Both the position numbers and the translations under genes were made by a program. A stretch of 64,000 nucleotides of DNA. Origin: Arthrobotrys musiformis. Lineage: Eukaryota > Ascomycota > Orbiliomycetes > Orbiliales > Orbiliaceae. The notes under the pieces are model-generated. The model was not told the origin of the DNA. It made no database searches and worked only from the letters and a program-made list of their open reading frames with translations. The stretch lies in assembly GCA_036971715.1 (NCBI GenBank), contig JAVHJL010000005.1, forward strand, positions 3,596,001 through 3,660,000. Direction: 5' to 3'. Below, piece after piece: positions 22,877 to 36,400 of the stretch (positions are counted from its first letter, which is position 1; each line of letters opens with the position of its first letter).

Positions 22877-24687
22877 TTTATATATATCGATCGGTATCCT
22901 ACCGGTTCTTTTGAACCTCGAGATCGTTAGCTATCTGTCGAATTAAGGAGCTAGCGTCGTTCGAATCGCCTGTATTATGTATTATATAAGTTGAGGCTCG
23001 ACCCTCAAAACCAGGCCGACAATGAGGTTCCGTAGAGTCATCCCCTTATACGCCATAGTACTAATTAGGCATAATCTTAGTGTCGATAGCTCAGATTCAA
23101 TGGGCGCCACGATAGCAGTTGCGAATTCAATGCGGGCAGCCTTGCACCTTTGGCTTTGTTTGGTCACGGCTGGTACGTGGAGTCCGGGGTCATGCCGCAG
23201 CCTGTTAGCGAGGTTTGGCGCACCAGGCCGACCCAAGGCCACAATTTTTAGGCTCGCCAGGTCGCAGCCGGCGCAGAAAAGCCCACTTAATGGAACAGTT
23301 ATTGAATTCGAATATAACGAGTCGGCGCGGACGTAGTCACATTTTATCAAATTACATTTCGGGCCCCAGCAAATGGCATCTACTACGTGCCAGCCTGCAG
23401 CCACTTCAGTTCTAGTGCTCTCAGACCGAGCCAAACCAATAGTGAAGGGGAAAATACAACGCCTTCAACAACCTTCGGCCAGCTCTAGTTTACGAGACAA
23501 GCCACAGCCCAAATCACCCCAATATTTCATGTTGTCAAGCGATTCGTCCATATATACCCCGTAAACCAAAACCGGATATGCAGTGAAGTAGATCTCTCTT
23601 TATAGCTTTATGCCATTTATAATACCCATATATATATAGCTATAGCGCTAGCAATAGCATCTGGTTTACGAGATAAGCTAGCAAATCCTGAACTAGTGCG
23701 ATAGATCAATTATTAGCGCGCCGACGGATACCTATATACTATAAGAAATCAATTTCGAGTCCGCGCACGAATAGCATGGTTTTACAAAGCCATGCACCAG
23801 TATATCACAATATAATCGAGTGTGAGGCAGCGATTCAATTTGTAGCTGGACCATGGAACTGATATTCGAGCTTTGCGTGTTCACTTTCTGGTTTAATGGT
23901 CGTAGGTAGATCCATGATTCTTATTGGTTTCTAATACATGATTAATCTTCAGTCTCAACTAAGGGCACTGCTTGATCAATAATATATACTACATGTATAC
24001 ATAGCCTCGAATCCAGGCGCATGTATACAGTACTGTATCATATAGATCGTGCATGTGCAAAGTACTATAGTACTAGGTAGAGCCTTCCACAAAAGAGAAA
24101 TTGTGAGACGACTCCAATGCAATCCTTTGGCGGAGGGAGCACTCGCCCCCGTAAGCTACCATAAGCTACGAACCAACCACAAGCCCCGGGCTCATGGAGC
24201 ATAAGCATAACAGTTACTCCCCCTGCAATTTTGTCAGGCACTAGGTGCCTTGATTGAGGCGGGTCAAGTTACACAAACGGGCACCGAAAATACCACATTT
24301 TCAACACTATTGCATTATCTCGAGCGCATTCTTTTTCTTATATCACGCAGATACTCTTGAGAGAACCACATCCACGGTCGATATTCTGGCCTTTCTTGCA
24401 ATCAAACATGTGGTTTATCAGTAGTATGCATAGCCCTTCGAGTAGAACTTGAGATAAACGGGTCGGAGAGTGTTGGGCTGGGGCTAGATTCCGACGCAAT
24501 ATATGACTTCCCCCCGCTCCAAACGGCTCGACAGAAGCATCCGGAAGTGAAGACAGATATCGTCTACAGCGTCTCAATATATACGCGGGGGCTACTTCCC
24601 GTCTATTTAATCTGCTCCTTCTAGAGTCCAGACCTTCCAATCTTTCTGCTCTCCACGAACAACTTCCCCCTCCCTTTCATCATCTAC
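22877..24687. other. Intergenic, AT-rich patches
   Basis: No gene is seen. The stretch 23580-24060 is notably AT-rich with many TATA/ATGTATAC palindromes. It holds the third copy of the 14-mer at 24002-24015. Confidence 0.55.
24002..24015 (+). repeat. Additional copy of the 14-mer TAGCCTCGAATCCA
   Basis: Identical to the right arm of the inverted repeat at 7752-7765. Here it is flanked by two direct copies of CATGTATAC (ending near 24001 and at about 24020-24028). Confidence 0.75.
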
Positions 24688-24807
24688 ATGTCAACATCGA
24701 TATCTCTCATTCCTTGTAGAGTTTCTAAACCTCCATCTCGCGAGTATCTAGAAACGATTATTCTCTTTCATCCTCAACGTATCTTCTTCAGACCCTTTGT
24801 CTCTTAG
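24688..24807 (+). other. Candidate upstream ORF, 39 codons
   Basis: ATG at 24688 to TAG at 24805-24807, lying 240 bp upstream of the next gene's start and ending 13 bases before a probable leader intron. If transcription starts before 24688 this frame would precede the main ORF and could lower its translation. The transcript start is not known from sequence. Confidence 0.3.
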
Positions 24808-24820
24808 AAAGAAAGTCGTG

Positions 24821-24911
24821 GTAAGTAGTTTCGTGTCCGTGGTTGGTTTCGAGCGTTGGAGGACTGACAACGTGCTGCACCAAGACCGAGTATTTTAGTT
24901 GCGGCTGTCAG
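24821..24911 (+). other. Probable 5'-leader intron
   Basis: A GTAAGT donor at 24821, a GACTGAC branch-like site and a GCTGTCAG acceptor ending at 24911 lie just before the ATG at 24928. This is the usual arrangement of leader introns in highly expressed fungal genes. Confidence 0.6.
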
Positions 24912-24927
24912 GTAAAATTTGCTCACC

Positions 24928-26538
24928 ATGTCCAGCTTTCGCAACTTCGCCTTCCCAAAGAAAAAGATGGATGCCGACGCTTCAAAATCACCTCACCTCC
25001 GACCCTTCCTTCTTCAGATCCCTCGAGAAGAAGCAATGTCCATCGTCAATTCATCTCGTCCTCCCAAACGCGTCACGCGTGAAAGCTTTACTCAAATGAA
25101 CGTTCCTGCTCGCGAACGACCTGTTGGTCGTCGAGGCACCAAGAACGATCTTTCCAACCGACCAAAGACTTACATTCCATTTGCTCCTCAGCCAAGTGAC
25201 CTGGAGAAGCTCATGATCCCGGAAAAGGTCGGTGCTCGATGCCGAACATGCAATTCCAACATCGTCCTCAACAAAGTTCTCAAGGACAACGGAGACGTCA
25301 ACGTCCACGACTCTCACCTTGGTGAGATCTTCAACATCCCCCGAGGGCATGATGAAAGTGGCACACCCGTCACCGTCCAGATGGTTTGGTCCTGCCGTAT
25401 CAATCGACATGTCTATCCTTCCGCTTCCTCAAATAGCAATGGCACTGCTCTCGCTATTCCGTCTGCCGTTGCTGATACTGAGATCGTCTATCCCAAGCGT
25501 CTCACGCTTGCCGGTGCTCAGAGATGGGTTAATGAGATGCAAGAGCTAATGCGTAGTGGGGATGTCGGTCGTGCCAAAGAGTGTATGACCCAGATCGTTC
25601 TCATGAACGAAGGAATGAAGAGGGAAAGCTTCAGTTGGTTGGAGAAGGAAAAGGCTAGTCGTCTCTCTGCTCACCTCACCCTCCCAAAGAAGATTAGCGA
25701 CCTCCAACAAGGCCAAGAGGAGCAGCAAGACCCTGAGAAATCAGATGGACCAGAAGAACCAGGAGAACCAAGTGAAGGAGAGAAGTTGCTCAAGGAGTTC
25801 TTCGACGAAGAGGGCTCAGCCATTTTTAATATGATCACTGGCGAGGGTACCGACTTCGAGTACAGCGGCCTTGCCATCGATTCCAGCAGCGAGAGCAACC
25901 CCTCCGAGATGGCCACTAATGCCATCGAGGAGCCAACCGAGCAGCCATCAGTCGTCTCCAAGGACGAAGCTGCCACCACTGCCGTCACCCGCTCCCCGGA
26001 CTGTAGTGAGAACCTCACTCCAGACGACAAGCCCGTCAAAACCGACGTTTCCGCCCCCTTCCCTCAGGCAACGGGAGAACGTCAAGACCAATCAAGCGTC
26101 GTCTCGAGCGAAGACACGTTCATCTCGAAGCGTCTTTCCAAGCGCTTCTCTCTCACCAACATCCTCACCGGCTTCAAGAAGGTTTCCCCTTCGATTAAAC
26201 GAGTCGAGGGGAAACATGACCTTAGCAAGTACGCTGAGGAACAAGCCGCCGCCGCCGCCAGCACCGCCGCCTTACTGCCGGCCCACGGGGAGACTATGTC
26301 TCTCCACGAGATGCTTCAAGAGCCCTTCCATAGGATTGCGGAGGAATCTTTGAAGGATCTCTCCGGGGGGGTTGGGGTTGGGGCTCCCAACCCCGAGATG
26401 CCGGAGCACTGCCTGGCCAACGTCTCCAGCTCCGACATCCAGTCGGAGCCTGGGAATGATAGTACCCAGGAAATCGAACGCGGCCTTACGGTCGTTACTA
26501 TCACTTCCGAGCCCGCCGGGAAGAGAGAGGAGGAATGA
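24928..26538 (+). CDS. Orphan acidic, codon-biased protein, 536 aa
   Basis: I do not recognise it. The single coding exon has strong third-position C preference through the first 300 codons, which points to high expression. The first part (about 25-280) looks folded: a CRTCNSN motif, an NKVLKDNGDVNVHDSHLGEIFN segment, and a helical region rich in Met/Glu (QELMRSGDVGRAKECMTQ). The second part (about 270-536) is Ser/Glu/Pro-rich and disordered, with a basic island (KRLSKRFSLTNILTGFKKVSPSIKR) and an Ala run (AAAAASTAA). There is no signal peptide or membrane segment, so a cytoplasmic or nuclear place is likely. I used the ATG at 24928, the first in frame after the leader intron. Confidence 0.8.
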   Translation: MSSFRNFAFPKKKMDADASKSPHLRPFLLQIPREEAMSIVNSSRPPKRVTRESFTQMNVPARERPVGRRGTKNDLSNRPKTYIPFAPQPSDLEKLMIPEKVGARCRTCNSNIVLNKVLKDNGDVNVHDSHLGEIFNIPRGHDESGTPVTVQMVWSCRINRHVYPSASSNSNGTALAIPSAVADTEIVYPKRLTLAGAQRWVNEMQELMRSGDVGRAKECMTQIVLMNEGMKRESFSWLEKEKASRLSAHLTLPKKISDLQQGQEEQQDPEKSDGPEEPGEPSEGEKLLKEFFDEEGSAIFNMITGEGTDFEYSGLAIDSSSESNPSEMATNAIEEPTEQPSVVSKDEAATTAVTRSPDCSENLTPDDKPVKTDVSAPFPQATGERQDQSSVVSSEDTFISKRLSKRFSLTNILTGFKKVSPSIKRVEGKHDLSKYAEEQAAAAASTAALLPAHGETMSLHEMLQEPFHRIAEESLKDLSGGVGVGAPNPEMPEHCLANVSSSDIQSEPGNDSTQEIERGLTVVTITSEPAGKREEE

Positions 26539-29500
26539 CGGTTGAGTATATTTCAGTGAGTGTGGTTTTCTTTCAAGAATGAATTTGAAAGAAAGCCACC
26601 TCACGAATATACTCGCCTTCTTCCTCTTCTATCTCTCCCTCCTCTTCTTCTTCCTTTTTTTACTGGCGTTCCTCTTCCAACTTTTTTTTTCTTACGGCGC
26701 CATGACTTCATGAATTCACGTTAATTACATTACAAATATTTCGATAGAACTTTTATAACTAGCTACTGAGAACATGTTACTTAACGAAGCATGGTCTGTC
26801 AGACTAGCTGGCTGAAAAAGAAGAATCAAATATTTTTCCCCCTTCCCATAATAAATTGGTCCTCTTTTGTAAACTTGCATCGTAGTGATCCATCGTAACA
26901 ATGATTTAGCCAGGCATACACGATGTGTCCCGATCGACCTGTGACACTCGTGAAATTCCAACACAGTTCACCAAACTTGTTGTAAACTTGACCAGGTATC
27001 CAAGCACCGCGAGACCATACCTAAGTGATATTTGCTCTCTATAGATCTACCTTCGCAGTTGAATAGGAATACCCCGAAGATCTAGAATGTACTATCCATA
27101 GCCGCCTGCTACCGCCGATCACCTAGATTTTTAATACCTCCCGAAGGTATAGTATCTACGGAATAACCCGTCATCATCTCGCGATCTCGTCAAGAAAGAG
27201 CTCAACATCATCATGCGATGTGGTCTTTTGAACCGGGATCAATTTCCTAGCGAAGTTCTCCTTGCTTAAAACAACAGCCTTGCATGCATGTGCATGTTCT
27301 GTGACTTGAAATTGAATCTAAATAGTAAGGACATTGTGATATCATACGTACAGAACACCCAGGAGCTCACCGAAGTGTTACACGAAAGAAAGCTTGATCA
27401 TATGAGAGGTTTTTTCCGTCCCTTGCATACTGCAAAGCTACGGAATGTGGCATTTGGCGAGCGCGTACAAGGCCGAATCAACCTTTTCAAAATTTTTCTG
27501 GAATTGAATATAGTCGAGCCCAAACTCGTAGTGATCACCAATGGGAGATTCCAGTTTACGTCATGTAAATTTTTTTAAACAATCCAACGAGCTAACGAAA
27601 TGCATCGATTGGCGAAAAGCCTTTCCCGCTTTTTGGATACTCTTGCGGTATCAACCATGCGGAGTTCAGAAATGTGCAGTAACTCTCGTTGCCTAATTAT
27701 CCCTTCATCACTTCCAACTGCAGCGTGCAGCTGAACATGAACCCCACGGCGAGGTGACTGCGTTGTGTGTTGGATCGGATTGGGTCACACACGATGTCAC
27801 ATCCTCGATTGGAAATTTCTGTCGACGATCCCATCATTTGGGCTTGCATGCGCTGAAGCGAAACAACTTTTCCTGCTAGTCAAGATGTCTGCGATGGGAT
27901 GTGGTGTGGTCATCTACCCAATCCAATTGCGACAATACTGCACACGATCCAGAACAGCTGAAACCATTTTGAGAAGCGGCTGTCCCGCTTCGGACCAGCG
28001 CCAGCGGGACATGTTGGTTATTGAACCCCATCTTGCAGTTCCTGGGAGGAGAGAATTGTCACCCGAAAGGAATACGTAGATCATGATTCGTTGGAATAAC
28101 GAATAACATCATAATACGGGAAACCCCTTCGAATACTTTCCTTTTCTTTTTCGCCAATTATGGAGGGGCGGAGATGCCCCAGTTGGAAAAATTCGAGAAG
28201 GATGCACGTCGAAAGGGGGGAAGCCGGCTGCGCGCATTCACTGTCTTGATTCCCGCTCGCTCGGGCGCCCTGGATTTGAGCGGATATCCGATAGAACCCT
28301 CGGGGTGTCTCAGAGGGTGCTGCACTGCGAAAGGGAAAAAAACGTAATCGGGCACATCCTATTGTCTCGTACCCAGACCTGGGAGCACATCCCAGTACCT
28401 GAACATAGATATCTTCTTCGGAATAAGTTTGCGGGAAAGAAGAATGATCTTTCGAAGGTTCTTTTTGTTGGTCTAACTAGCGGGTAAAATGGTACGATTT
28501 CTGCCGTATCATCAAGATCAACATGAACTTTCGCAGTACAGCCTTGCGGCATCTGGTTTCTCCGGCCGTGAATTCCGCAGCGAAAAATTTTTTTAAACTT
28601 AACCTTCAATGCCGAATTGATAATTTCCAGTTTTCGGATCGGGAGCTCCATACGATATCCACCTCTCAATGATCATTAATGGTTGATTACTATATGGCGT
28701 ACGTACGAAGCATCGAGTGCCGTACGCGTACCTTTCCTATTGCCGAAAGGATTCTCGATCTAATATCTCCGAAATAGACACTATTTAGCAGATACCACAG
28801 AAATGACGGATCTGAGCAAAGAAGGTTGGGTATCTTTTTTTGCAAGTGATCGACATTCTTCCTACTCTATATACTCTAGCGAGGGGGCCTGAGCGATGTG
28901 ATTAGGGCCGCTATCTATCGATATCCCCACCAGAATGATTAGACCGCGAGGGAAGGCTTTACATAGCACAAAGTCGGTCCAAGTCGGTTGTGTGTTACAT
29001 TTCGAGAACAGAAACCTTCCTTCGAGACATATCAAAGCTCTGCATCGAGCATCGACGCGAGACCCTGAACACCTTCAGGTTCAGGTCTAAGCGTTGTGCC
29101 ATCCCACTCAGCGGAAATCTTGAAGCGGTTCCGGGAAGCACTTCCATAACGCCCCCTAAGACCCTTCACTTTCGATACGGTGGTGGTGGATTTGAAGGCG
29201 GCGTTACTTTCGCTTGTTGAATCGGAAAGATGAGACGAGTCAGAGCAGATTTCTAATATTTGTGTTCGCATTAACTATTGGCGAAGCTCAAAGCGCAGCA
29301 CGTACTTCTGGGTCGAACCCTTGGTGAAATGAAGGGTCTGTGTGGCGGCCAGCGCCCATAGCTGGAACACTTTTACTTAATTCAATTTTGCCGTCTGCTG
29401 CGTTGAGGTTATAGTTAGAAAAAAAATTAGAAAAAACTCCGAGGTTTCCGGCTGAATTGGATAACCGCAAAATGCAGTGAAGCAAGAAGTAGGTCTCATG

Positions 29501-31939
29501 CGTATGCGCGTGACGAGCTTCAGAGCCAAAGAATGTCGAAACACAGAAACATGTTGTCTCTCTTTTGTTTTTTGGGTGTAGCCTCTTGTTTTTTTTTGGG
29601 GGGTTTACTGTTCCCGCCTTCTTGGTTCTACTATGTACATATGTACTGTGACTACGGAGAATTCATGACAGTCTGGGACTACAGATCAGGAACACTGAGG
29701 CCTTCTAGCTCTAAAGAGTAGGGAAACCCACGCTTAATCACGGAGACTCTCTTCCAGATATTATTGCGATACCCTAGAATAACACCAGGAGTATTTTTTA
29801 ATCTCCCAATGACAAAAGGGCGGATTCTGTAGTATTACAAGCTCAAAATGTACAAGGTCTATCCTATATTCTTTCATTATTGAAACCTATAATGCTATAG
29901 CAGTTATGAGCTAGGATGACGATGTTCATTATTGATTAATTGACAAGGCTTTACGGGTAGCTGTTCAAGTGTTGGCCCAGCTTCCAAGAATCTATCGAAA
30001 TAGCTAACACCAAAAACAGGCAAACTCCGAACCGCAGAATGGGGCCTTTCGGCTGAGAAATAGATCGTGCAGCGCGGAATCGGATTGCAGCATAAGCTTT
30101 GGATGTTAGTGTCCTTGGAAAACATCTTGGTAGAGAAAAAAGACGAAGTCTAGCTCAGGTGGCCCAATTTTCTTTTCTTTCGTTATTGTCTCCAAATTCG
30201 GATAAGACAAGTGTCGGCGGGCAAAGGAATTAGGCAATGTAATATATCTCATATAATAATTATAAGTTTCGAAATACGTACTCTTTGCGACCTTTGTTAC
30301 TTACCTTCGTATGAGTTCGTGTTGGAGGGGAGGCTCCACTTTTTTAGACTAGATATCGATAATGCATAGAGATATCGATCTCAAGCACAAAGGCCTGGTC
30401 TGGTACCCACACACAGTGTACTCCATCAGTATCTCCCTTGAACCCGTCAAAAAACTGAAATGGCGTCGTCGCTGGTGATGCTTGCATTCGCCCTGCGTCA
30501 AGTCAAGCCTATCGAAAACGATCCACTGCAACGCGGATAAGAAAGACAAGTTGGACCTGTGGCGTCGTATACTAGCCACTATAAGCATCATTGTGTCTAT
30601 AGATACCATCAGCTGCATCTGTAGCTGTGGTACTGGAATCAATACCACGGATATAGTGGCCAAAAAGGTCTAACGTCCTGCGCAGACAGGCGGCGAGATC
30701 CTGGGCTGGCCTGTCTGCCTGGGCGGAAATACCAGCCCGTCGATATTCTCTTGGCCTGACTACTGTTGGAGTCGAGTCCGGAGTCGAATTTTTTGGTTTT
30801 AAGCTTTGGTATTCTCGTTCAAACAGGTGTCCCGTGTCTTCGCCTCCTAGACCTTATTGAGCAGGTCACCGCCCATGAAAAATTGTTTCCTTTCGCCTAG
30901 AGCCGAGAATCTATCTGCTAGTTAAACTTACTGCCCTTTTTGCCCCCCCGCCTAGAGGTTCATCTGCCGCCAGGAGTTGTGTGGGAACGATAGGGTGTTG
31001 TGTCAATTGCAACTGGGGTTTTGACATGCCGCCGTGGGGGGAGGGTCTCGGTGTTACTGTAACCATGATCCTGGGACCCTTGAGCAATATAATCTCGACC
31101 GTTAAAGTTGCAAATTATGAACAAGGTCCAGTCATGCAAAAGTGAGCACACAGGATGCAGTTCCTCAGGGGCAAATGAACATAACTTCGAGATCTCTACA
31201 AGGGCCCGAAGATGAGGTCCTGGATAACGTGTGGTGGGGATGTTCGTGCTGGGTGGGACTCTGGGCTACAACACTGCACTGCATTGGCGAGGGAAATGAA
31301 GATTTTTTTTTGGTATTCTGAAATATTTCACATTGATTATTTGTAAAAGGAATTGAATAATCATACAAAGTATATTTGGGTATAATATAGTTAATGTTCA
31401 TGTACACATAATAGTACAGCAGTGAAATGAACTTTGGTTGATCCAAGAAGAAAAACCCTGTGCAGGTAAAAGTCTCTATTGTGCGGAAAACCTTCCCTCC
31501 GAGTGTTGATATCGGATTAGAAACAACAATCCCAAAAAAACCAGTCCGCGGCCACGCCGTTATAATATAGACCAAAAAAAAGATAATCCTCCTCCCAAGA
31601 ATAGAATTCGCTTCAAAATATTATGAAGGGAGTAGATGTCGAAATGAAATAAACCCGTCGAAAACCCAAGAATGACGAACGCGTGTGAAAAACTTTTAAG
31701 GAAAACTCTCGCTGAGATTTGAGGCAAAGGAAAATAAAAAAGGCAAGCTCGATTTGACGTTAAGGAAATATGCCGACGGCGCTGTGCAAAGGATATACTT
31801 TGCGGGTCCGGTGTGCATGTTATTGGTAAAGACTTTGTTTAGGGATAGTCCTTGCGTTCAAACTGTAAAGCACAAAAAGAAATCGTAAAAGAATTAGAAC
31901 CGATCCTTTATATAGAAAACACGTATATCGTAAGAAAAT
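26539..31939. other. Gene-free block, 5.4 kb
   Basis: I find no coding gene. Open frames stay below about 140 codons, overlap on both strands and do not join through splice sites into anything recognisable. Just after the upstream gene is a T/C-rich tract (about 26610-26690). Base composition is ordinary, without the extreme AT richness expected of strongly RIP-mutated repeats. Confidence 0.5.
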
Positions 31940-33450
31940 TTAGACGTTACTGGCATGATGCCTAAAAGTATCAGAGCTTCTTCGGGATTGGGGACCAACA
32001 GTAGAGCCGGGAGGTGAATTCTCGACATTAATCTTCACCTCGATTGTCTTGACAATGCGATCGCCTTCCTCATCGACACCTCGAACAATGTTTTCTTCGG
32101 ATTCGGTGGGTTGGCCAGTGGAGTAGACGTTGACGGTACCGCCTTGCTTGCCGTTGTAGCGGTCGCGGTTCATGGATTCGAGGACATAGCCACGGTCTTT
32201 GCCAAAGGCAGCTGAAGCTCCGGTGCGAGAGTTGTTTCCGTAGTATCCGTCCTGGTATCCGGCCTGTCCGCCAGAGGATCCGGCGAAGGTAGATTTGAAT
32301 AGAGGCTTCAAAGCTGGGATTGAGCAGGAAATCAAGGCGGCATTGATTTCAATTTGAGACCAGATGAGAATGTTGGCACCATCGTATGGGACGTCGGAAG
32401 AAGTGGACCAAACGTGGAGAGCGTAGATACGAGCGCAAGAGGCGATGACGGCAATGCTACCAACGGAGAAGATACCGATCAAAGCAACTAATATCACAAG
32501 TTAGTGTCTGGTTCAAGAGAACGGATGATGTTGCAAATCTTACTTCGCTTGTTTCGTCTCATTTGGAGTCTCAAGAGAACTGGGAGCGGGAGCAAAAGGA
32601 TCCAGACATCAGAGAAGATGTTGAAGGAAGCTTGGGCGAAGTAGATTGGCTTGAGATCTTTGCAAGAACCGGATCCCTGAAGCAAGATCTCGGCGGACCA
32701 AGCATCGCTGACGTGCGGGCATTCCCAAGCATTGATGAAGATCATAATGATGGTATAAATAGAAACAACAGCCATCGATGCATAGATGATAATTCGATAT
32801 GTCTTGGCGGCCGAGATTTGATGGTAGAAGGCCAGAATGCTAAGCTTGATCAAGCCCAAGTCGAAGAGGTAGACCAACTGATAGACATACCAGCTCTTCA
32901 GTGTACCTTCTAGAGTGTACAGTGGAGGCTTGGTCGGGTCCGGGGGAGGCTGAACCAATCGAATCAGTATGTCTGTGTATTTTTATATGGAAATATCTAG
33001 ATGCTTACCATATCCGCCATATGCACTCCGGTGTTGAAGTACGCCTGCCAGTAGTTGATTGTTGCAATTCCCCATGTTATAAGCTGTGGAACGTTGGACA
33101 GCGAATGTTAGTCGATGTATCACCAAAAATTTGTCGAAACTCTCAAAACAAAAACCGCTGAAAAATTCTCCTCCGCGGAAAATAATGGAGCTTTTATAAG
33201 CATTGCAGTACTTACCAATGCGGCAAGAATGAGCCAGTCATCCAGTCTGACACGACCTAACAGGAACTGACGACAATATAATCTGATGTTTGACAATGTG
33301 AATTAGCTTTCTGGCGATCTTATAGGTGCTGTTTAAAGTATTGCGTGTGGTGTTGAGAGGTTTCACTAACCTCAGTCCAATGACGATAGTTGACAGCGGA
33401 ACCAACGAGAACGAGGTCCCCAAGATGTGGTTTGTAAGAGTCTGCGGCAT
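31940..33450 (-). CDS. PTH11/rhodopsin-like seven-helix membrane protein, five exons, 391 aa
   Basis: Exons: 33450-33371, 33282-33216, 33082/33083-33009, 32949-32544 and 32487-31940; all introns are GT-AG and the frame is continuous. The protein fits the large fungal 'rhodopsin domain' integral-membrane family (PF20684-like, PTH11-related). Helices are visible from about residue 8 (FSLVPLSTIVIGLRLYCRQF), then a DDW motif before the second helix (RVRLDDWLILAAL), later IIYASMAVVSIYTIIMIFI, and SDVWILLLPLPVLLRLQMRRNKR, where the conserved D-x-x-(L/I)-x-x-LP-x-P signature is clear. The C-terminal 150 residues are a soluble Gly/Ser/Asp-rich tail, with repeated Tyr-Gly near its start. Likely at the plasma membrane as a sensor; the ligand is unknown. 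Confidence 0.9.
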
Positions 33451-36400
33451 CGTGAACGTCTCTCAGGACAGGTTCCGAGTAATGATCGCCAGTAGAATGT
33501 GAGAGCTAGAGGTTATAGGCAAGCTGTGATATAAATGATTGACGCTCCTATGGTATGTTTTTGTCGTCCTCTGTGGAGAAAAAGAGCCTTCAAAAAAAGG
33601 TTTTCTGAATCCTCGGGACCACGATGGATATATATTCTTTTGAGGGAGGGACTAGGCAGGGTCTGGGAGGTTTTTCAATCTATAGATTTTTGGTAGCGGA
33701 AAGCCACCTTTGGTCCGTACTTTCCTCCTGGGCTAGTTTCTGACGGGCGGGTGAGGTTAAACGGGATGGCTTTTTTCCCTATTGCCTGAAGGTCTGAACA
33801 CCAGAGACAGTTCAGATAGATTGAAGCACATCCGGCTGGGTTCCAAGCCTGGGAAAATTGATCGCTTCTGTTCTTGCTGCAGAATTTCCGCACCTTGGAA
33901 TTGGGGTGTCGTCTGAACAGGGCATAGCTTATCTGCTGGGGTGACGATTAACCAAAAAGCAAGTTCACCAGTTATCCCAAGATGGAGAAGCGGCCTGGGC
34001 ACAATTTTCGAACTAGACAAGGAACAGCTAGCCCGGTGGTCTGAGAATTCTCAGGTTGGTCCTGCGGCGGACAGCCAGCACCCTCGTCTAATTTTCTTTG
34101 CAAAGAAAAAGACCCGCCCACAGTACATATTTTGGGTGCCGTATTATTATTACCATTGTCCCCCCTTCGCGGGTGAGTCTTGGCTTTAGTTTCCCCTGAT
34201 TTTGTGATCGTTTCGGGTCCCAGGATCATGGTAAGAGGATGATAATGTGGGTAAATGCTGATGCCACAAAAAGGACATGGATTTCTTGTTTTTTTGCTTC
34301 GAGAACAAGCTGGTTATTATGCCAGGCTGCAATATGTGTGGAAGTAATTGTACCGAGTCCCCTTAACCAGACATATTGCATATTCTAATCAACTTGCAAA
34401 CCGGGGCTCTCTCCCCAAGTTGTCCCCGCTAACATTATAACATACAAGCACTACACTTGATGAAGTGTACTAACTTACATACTTCGTAACTACTAGCTAG
34501 TACCACTACTACCAACCTAAAACCATAACAGCACTTGCTAATACACGGAACTTTGGCCTGAGCCTCCCCTTAGTCTTTTTACCAACTCGCAAATTTAATG
34601 TCTTTCCGACAACACGCCAAAATTTGGAACCATTTGGTGGCGTTTTTGAATCTAAAAGATCTTGTGGACCCTTCCTTGTTTCCCAAGGCATCCGGATTCC
34701 CTTTGGCCTATCGGATGACACCAGAGAACCGAAGTGTACCAGATCCCCGGTCCATCCAGATTGGTGGTGGGGGGTGTCTCAAAATCAGGACAGTTTAGTC
34801 TAAAAGAGTCTTAGATCACACCCCCTCGACCAAATCCCTGGAGCGAGGCGGGATTTTATGTGACACACCCCCGAAGGAAAACTCAGCGAAAGCCAGTCTT
34901 GGCGCGCTGCGCTAAACTTCATACTACGTTAGCAGTACTTTTGGCCCGATGATATAATACGACTGTAATATAGACCTGTCCGGTGGAGCCTGACAAAAGT
35001 CTTGACTCCGGTCTCGCCTGCAAGGAAGCTCCGCTTCAACAGTTCCGGTACTTCTTTCTGCTTAGGCTCAATACCCACCAACCGAAAGAAGGGAAGTCAA
35101 GACTTCAAATTAACACTTTTTCTCTTGTCGATAAACTGGGTTGTTTCAATCATTGATAAAAGGGTCGGCAAGCTGCATCCACAACTAGCCTATCGAATCG
35201 ATCGCGAACTTGGTCTCAAGCACTCAATGTTTCGCCCTTTCTTAGAAGGACCCAAGAGGTCGCTCGGATGCATGATGCGAAATTTGTGCTACAGCTGAGT
35301 CTAGATATGTGATTTGTTATTCTACTACATAGCCGTAGTAATTGTCGCATTCATCTATCGCCTTGCAGACGATCGAAGGACGCGATCCAAGCGACAGGTG
35401 GAACAAGCGGCTCGTGCGGGAATACTCCAGCCCTTCCATATCCCGACTAAACTTATCGCGGGAGAAGAAGTGCTGATCTGACAGCCCAGGTTGCCTTAGA
35501 CGAATGCTTCGTGCGGGAAATTGATTACCGCAGCTTCCTCGGCCCAGGATAGGTGGTCATTCTGTTCTAACTTTGGAAATACGAAAAAAAATACAACAGC
35601 AGTCTGCATCGACGCTCGGATATCACATCGGTATGCACCGAGGCAAAGTAGGTATCAGGTTGATAAAGGCACCTACTATTGGTTATATCACGCGGAGCAT
35701 TTTTCCAAATCCAATGGTATCATTGAATTATCTAATCCGCAAATTTGAAATATTCTTCTACAATTGCAAAAGAACTCCTAGTAGATGTGGCGCTCACCGA
35801 TATAGCTAGATGTTTCTAACGTTAGATTAGTTAAGTTGCTCTTTTATCTATATCGGTGGAGAAACTTTAGTACATATCAGGGGCAAATTTTCCTTTATCA
35901 AATTTCCAACGGTTTTTTGACTTCAATTTATTCAAGGGCTATCCTGTGGTGTCATCAGGAGGCGTACGTAAAGCCTCCGCCAGTTCGGTTGTGGCCTACG
36001 AAATCCCTACAAGTCATCCTGACAGACTAGGCGGTTCCTGGTCCGGCGTCTTGGTCCCTGTCACTGTTCTTCAAAGATCTTCCCTGTATCGTGCAGGATA
36101 CTCGAAATAAAGATATAATTCAAAAATTGATAATAGTATATGTGTGTGTATATGTTCCTGCCGAAAATATGCAATGCGAAAGCTCAGCTTCAGCTGCAGT
36201 TTCCTCGACCGGCAAGGTTCAAAATAATATGCTGCAGGAACCTGTTTTTTTTCTGAGCTCTCGCAATCTGCGGGTCCCGTTGGCTGGAAAAAATGAGTGC
36301 ATTGCATAAAAACAACCTTGGTTTTTGCCGTCTGGGAACATCGCGAGACTTCAAACTCTCCCGCTAAAACATCCGGGGAAAGGGGAAAAAGAGATAGCAA

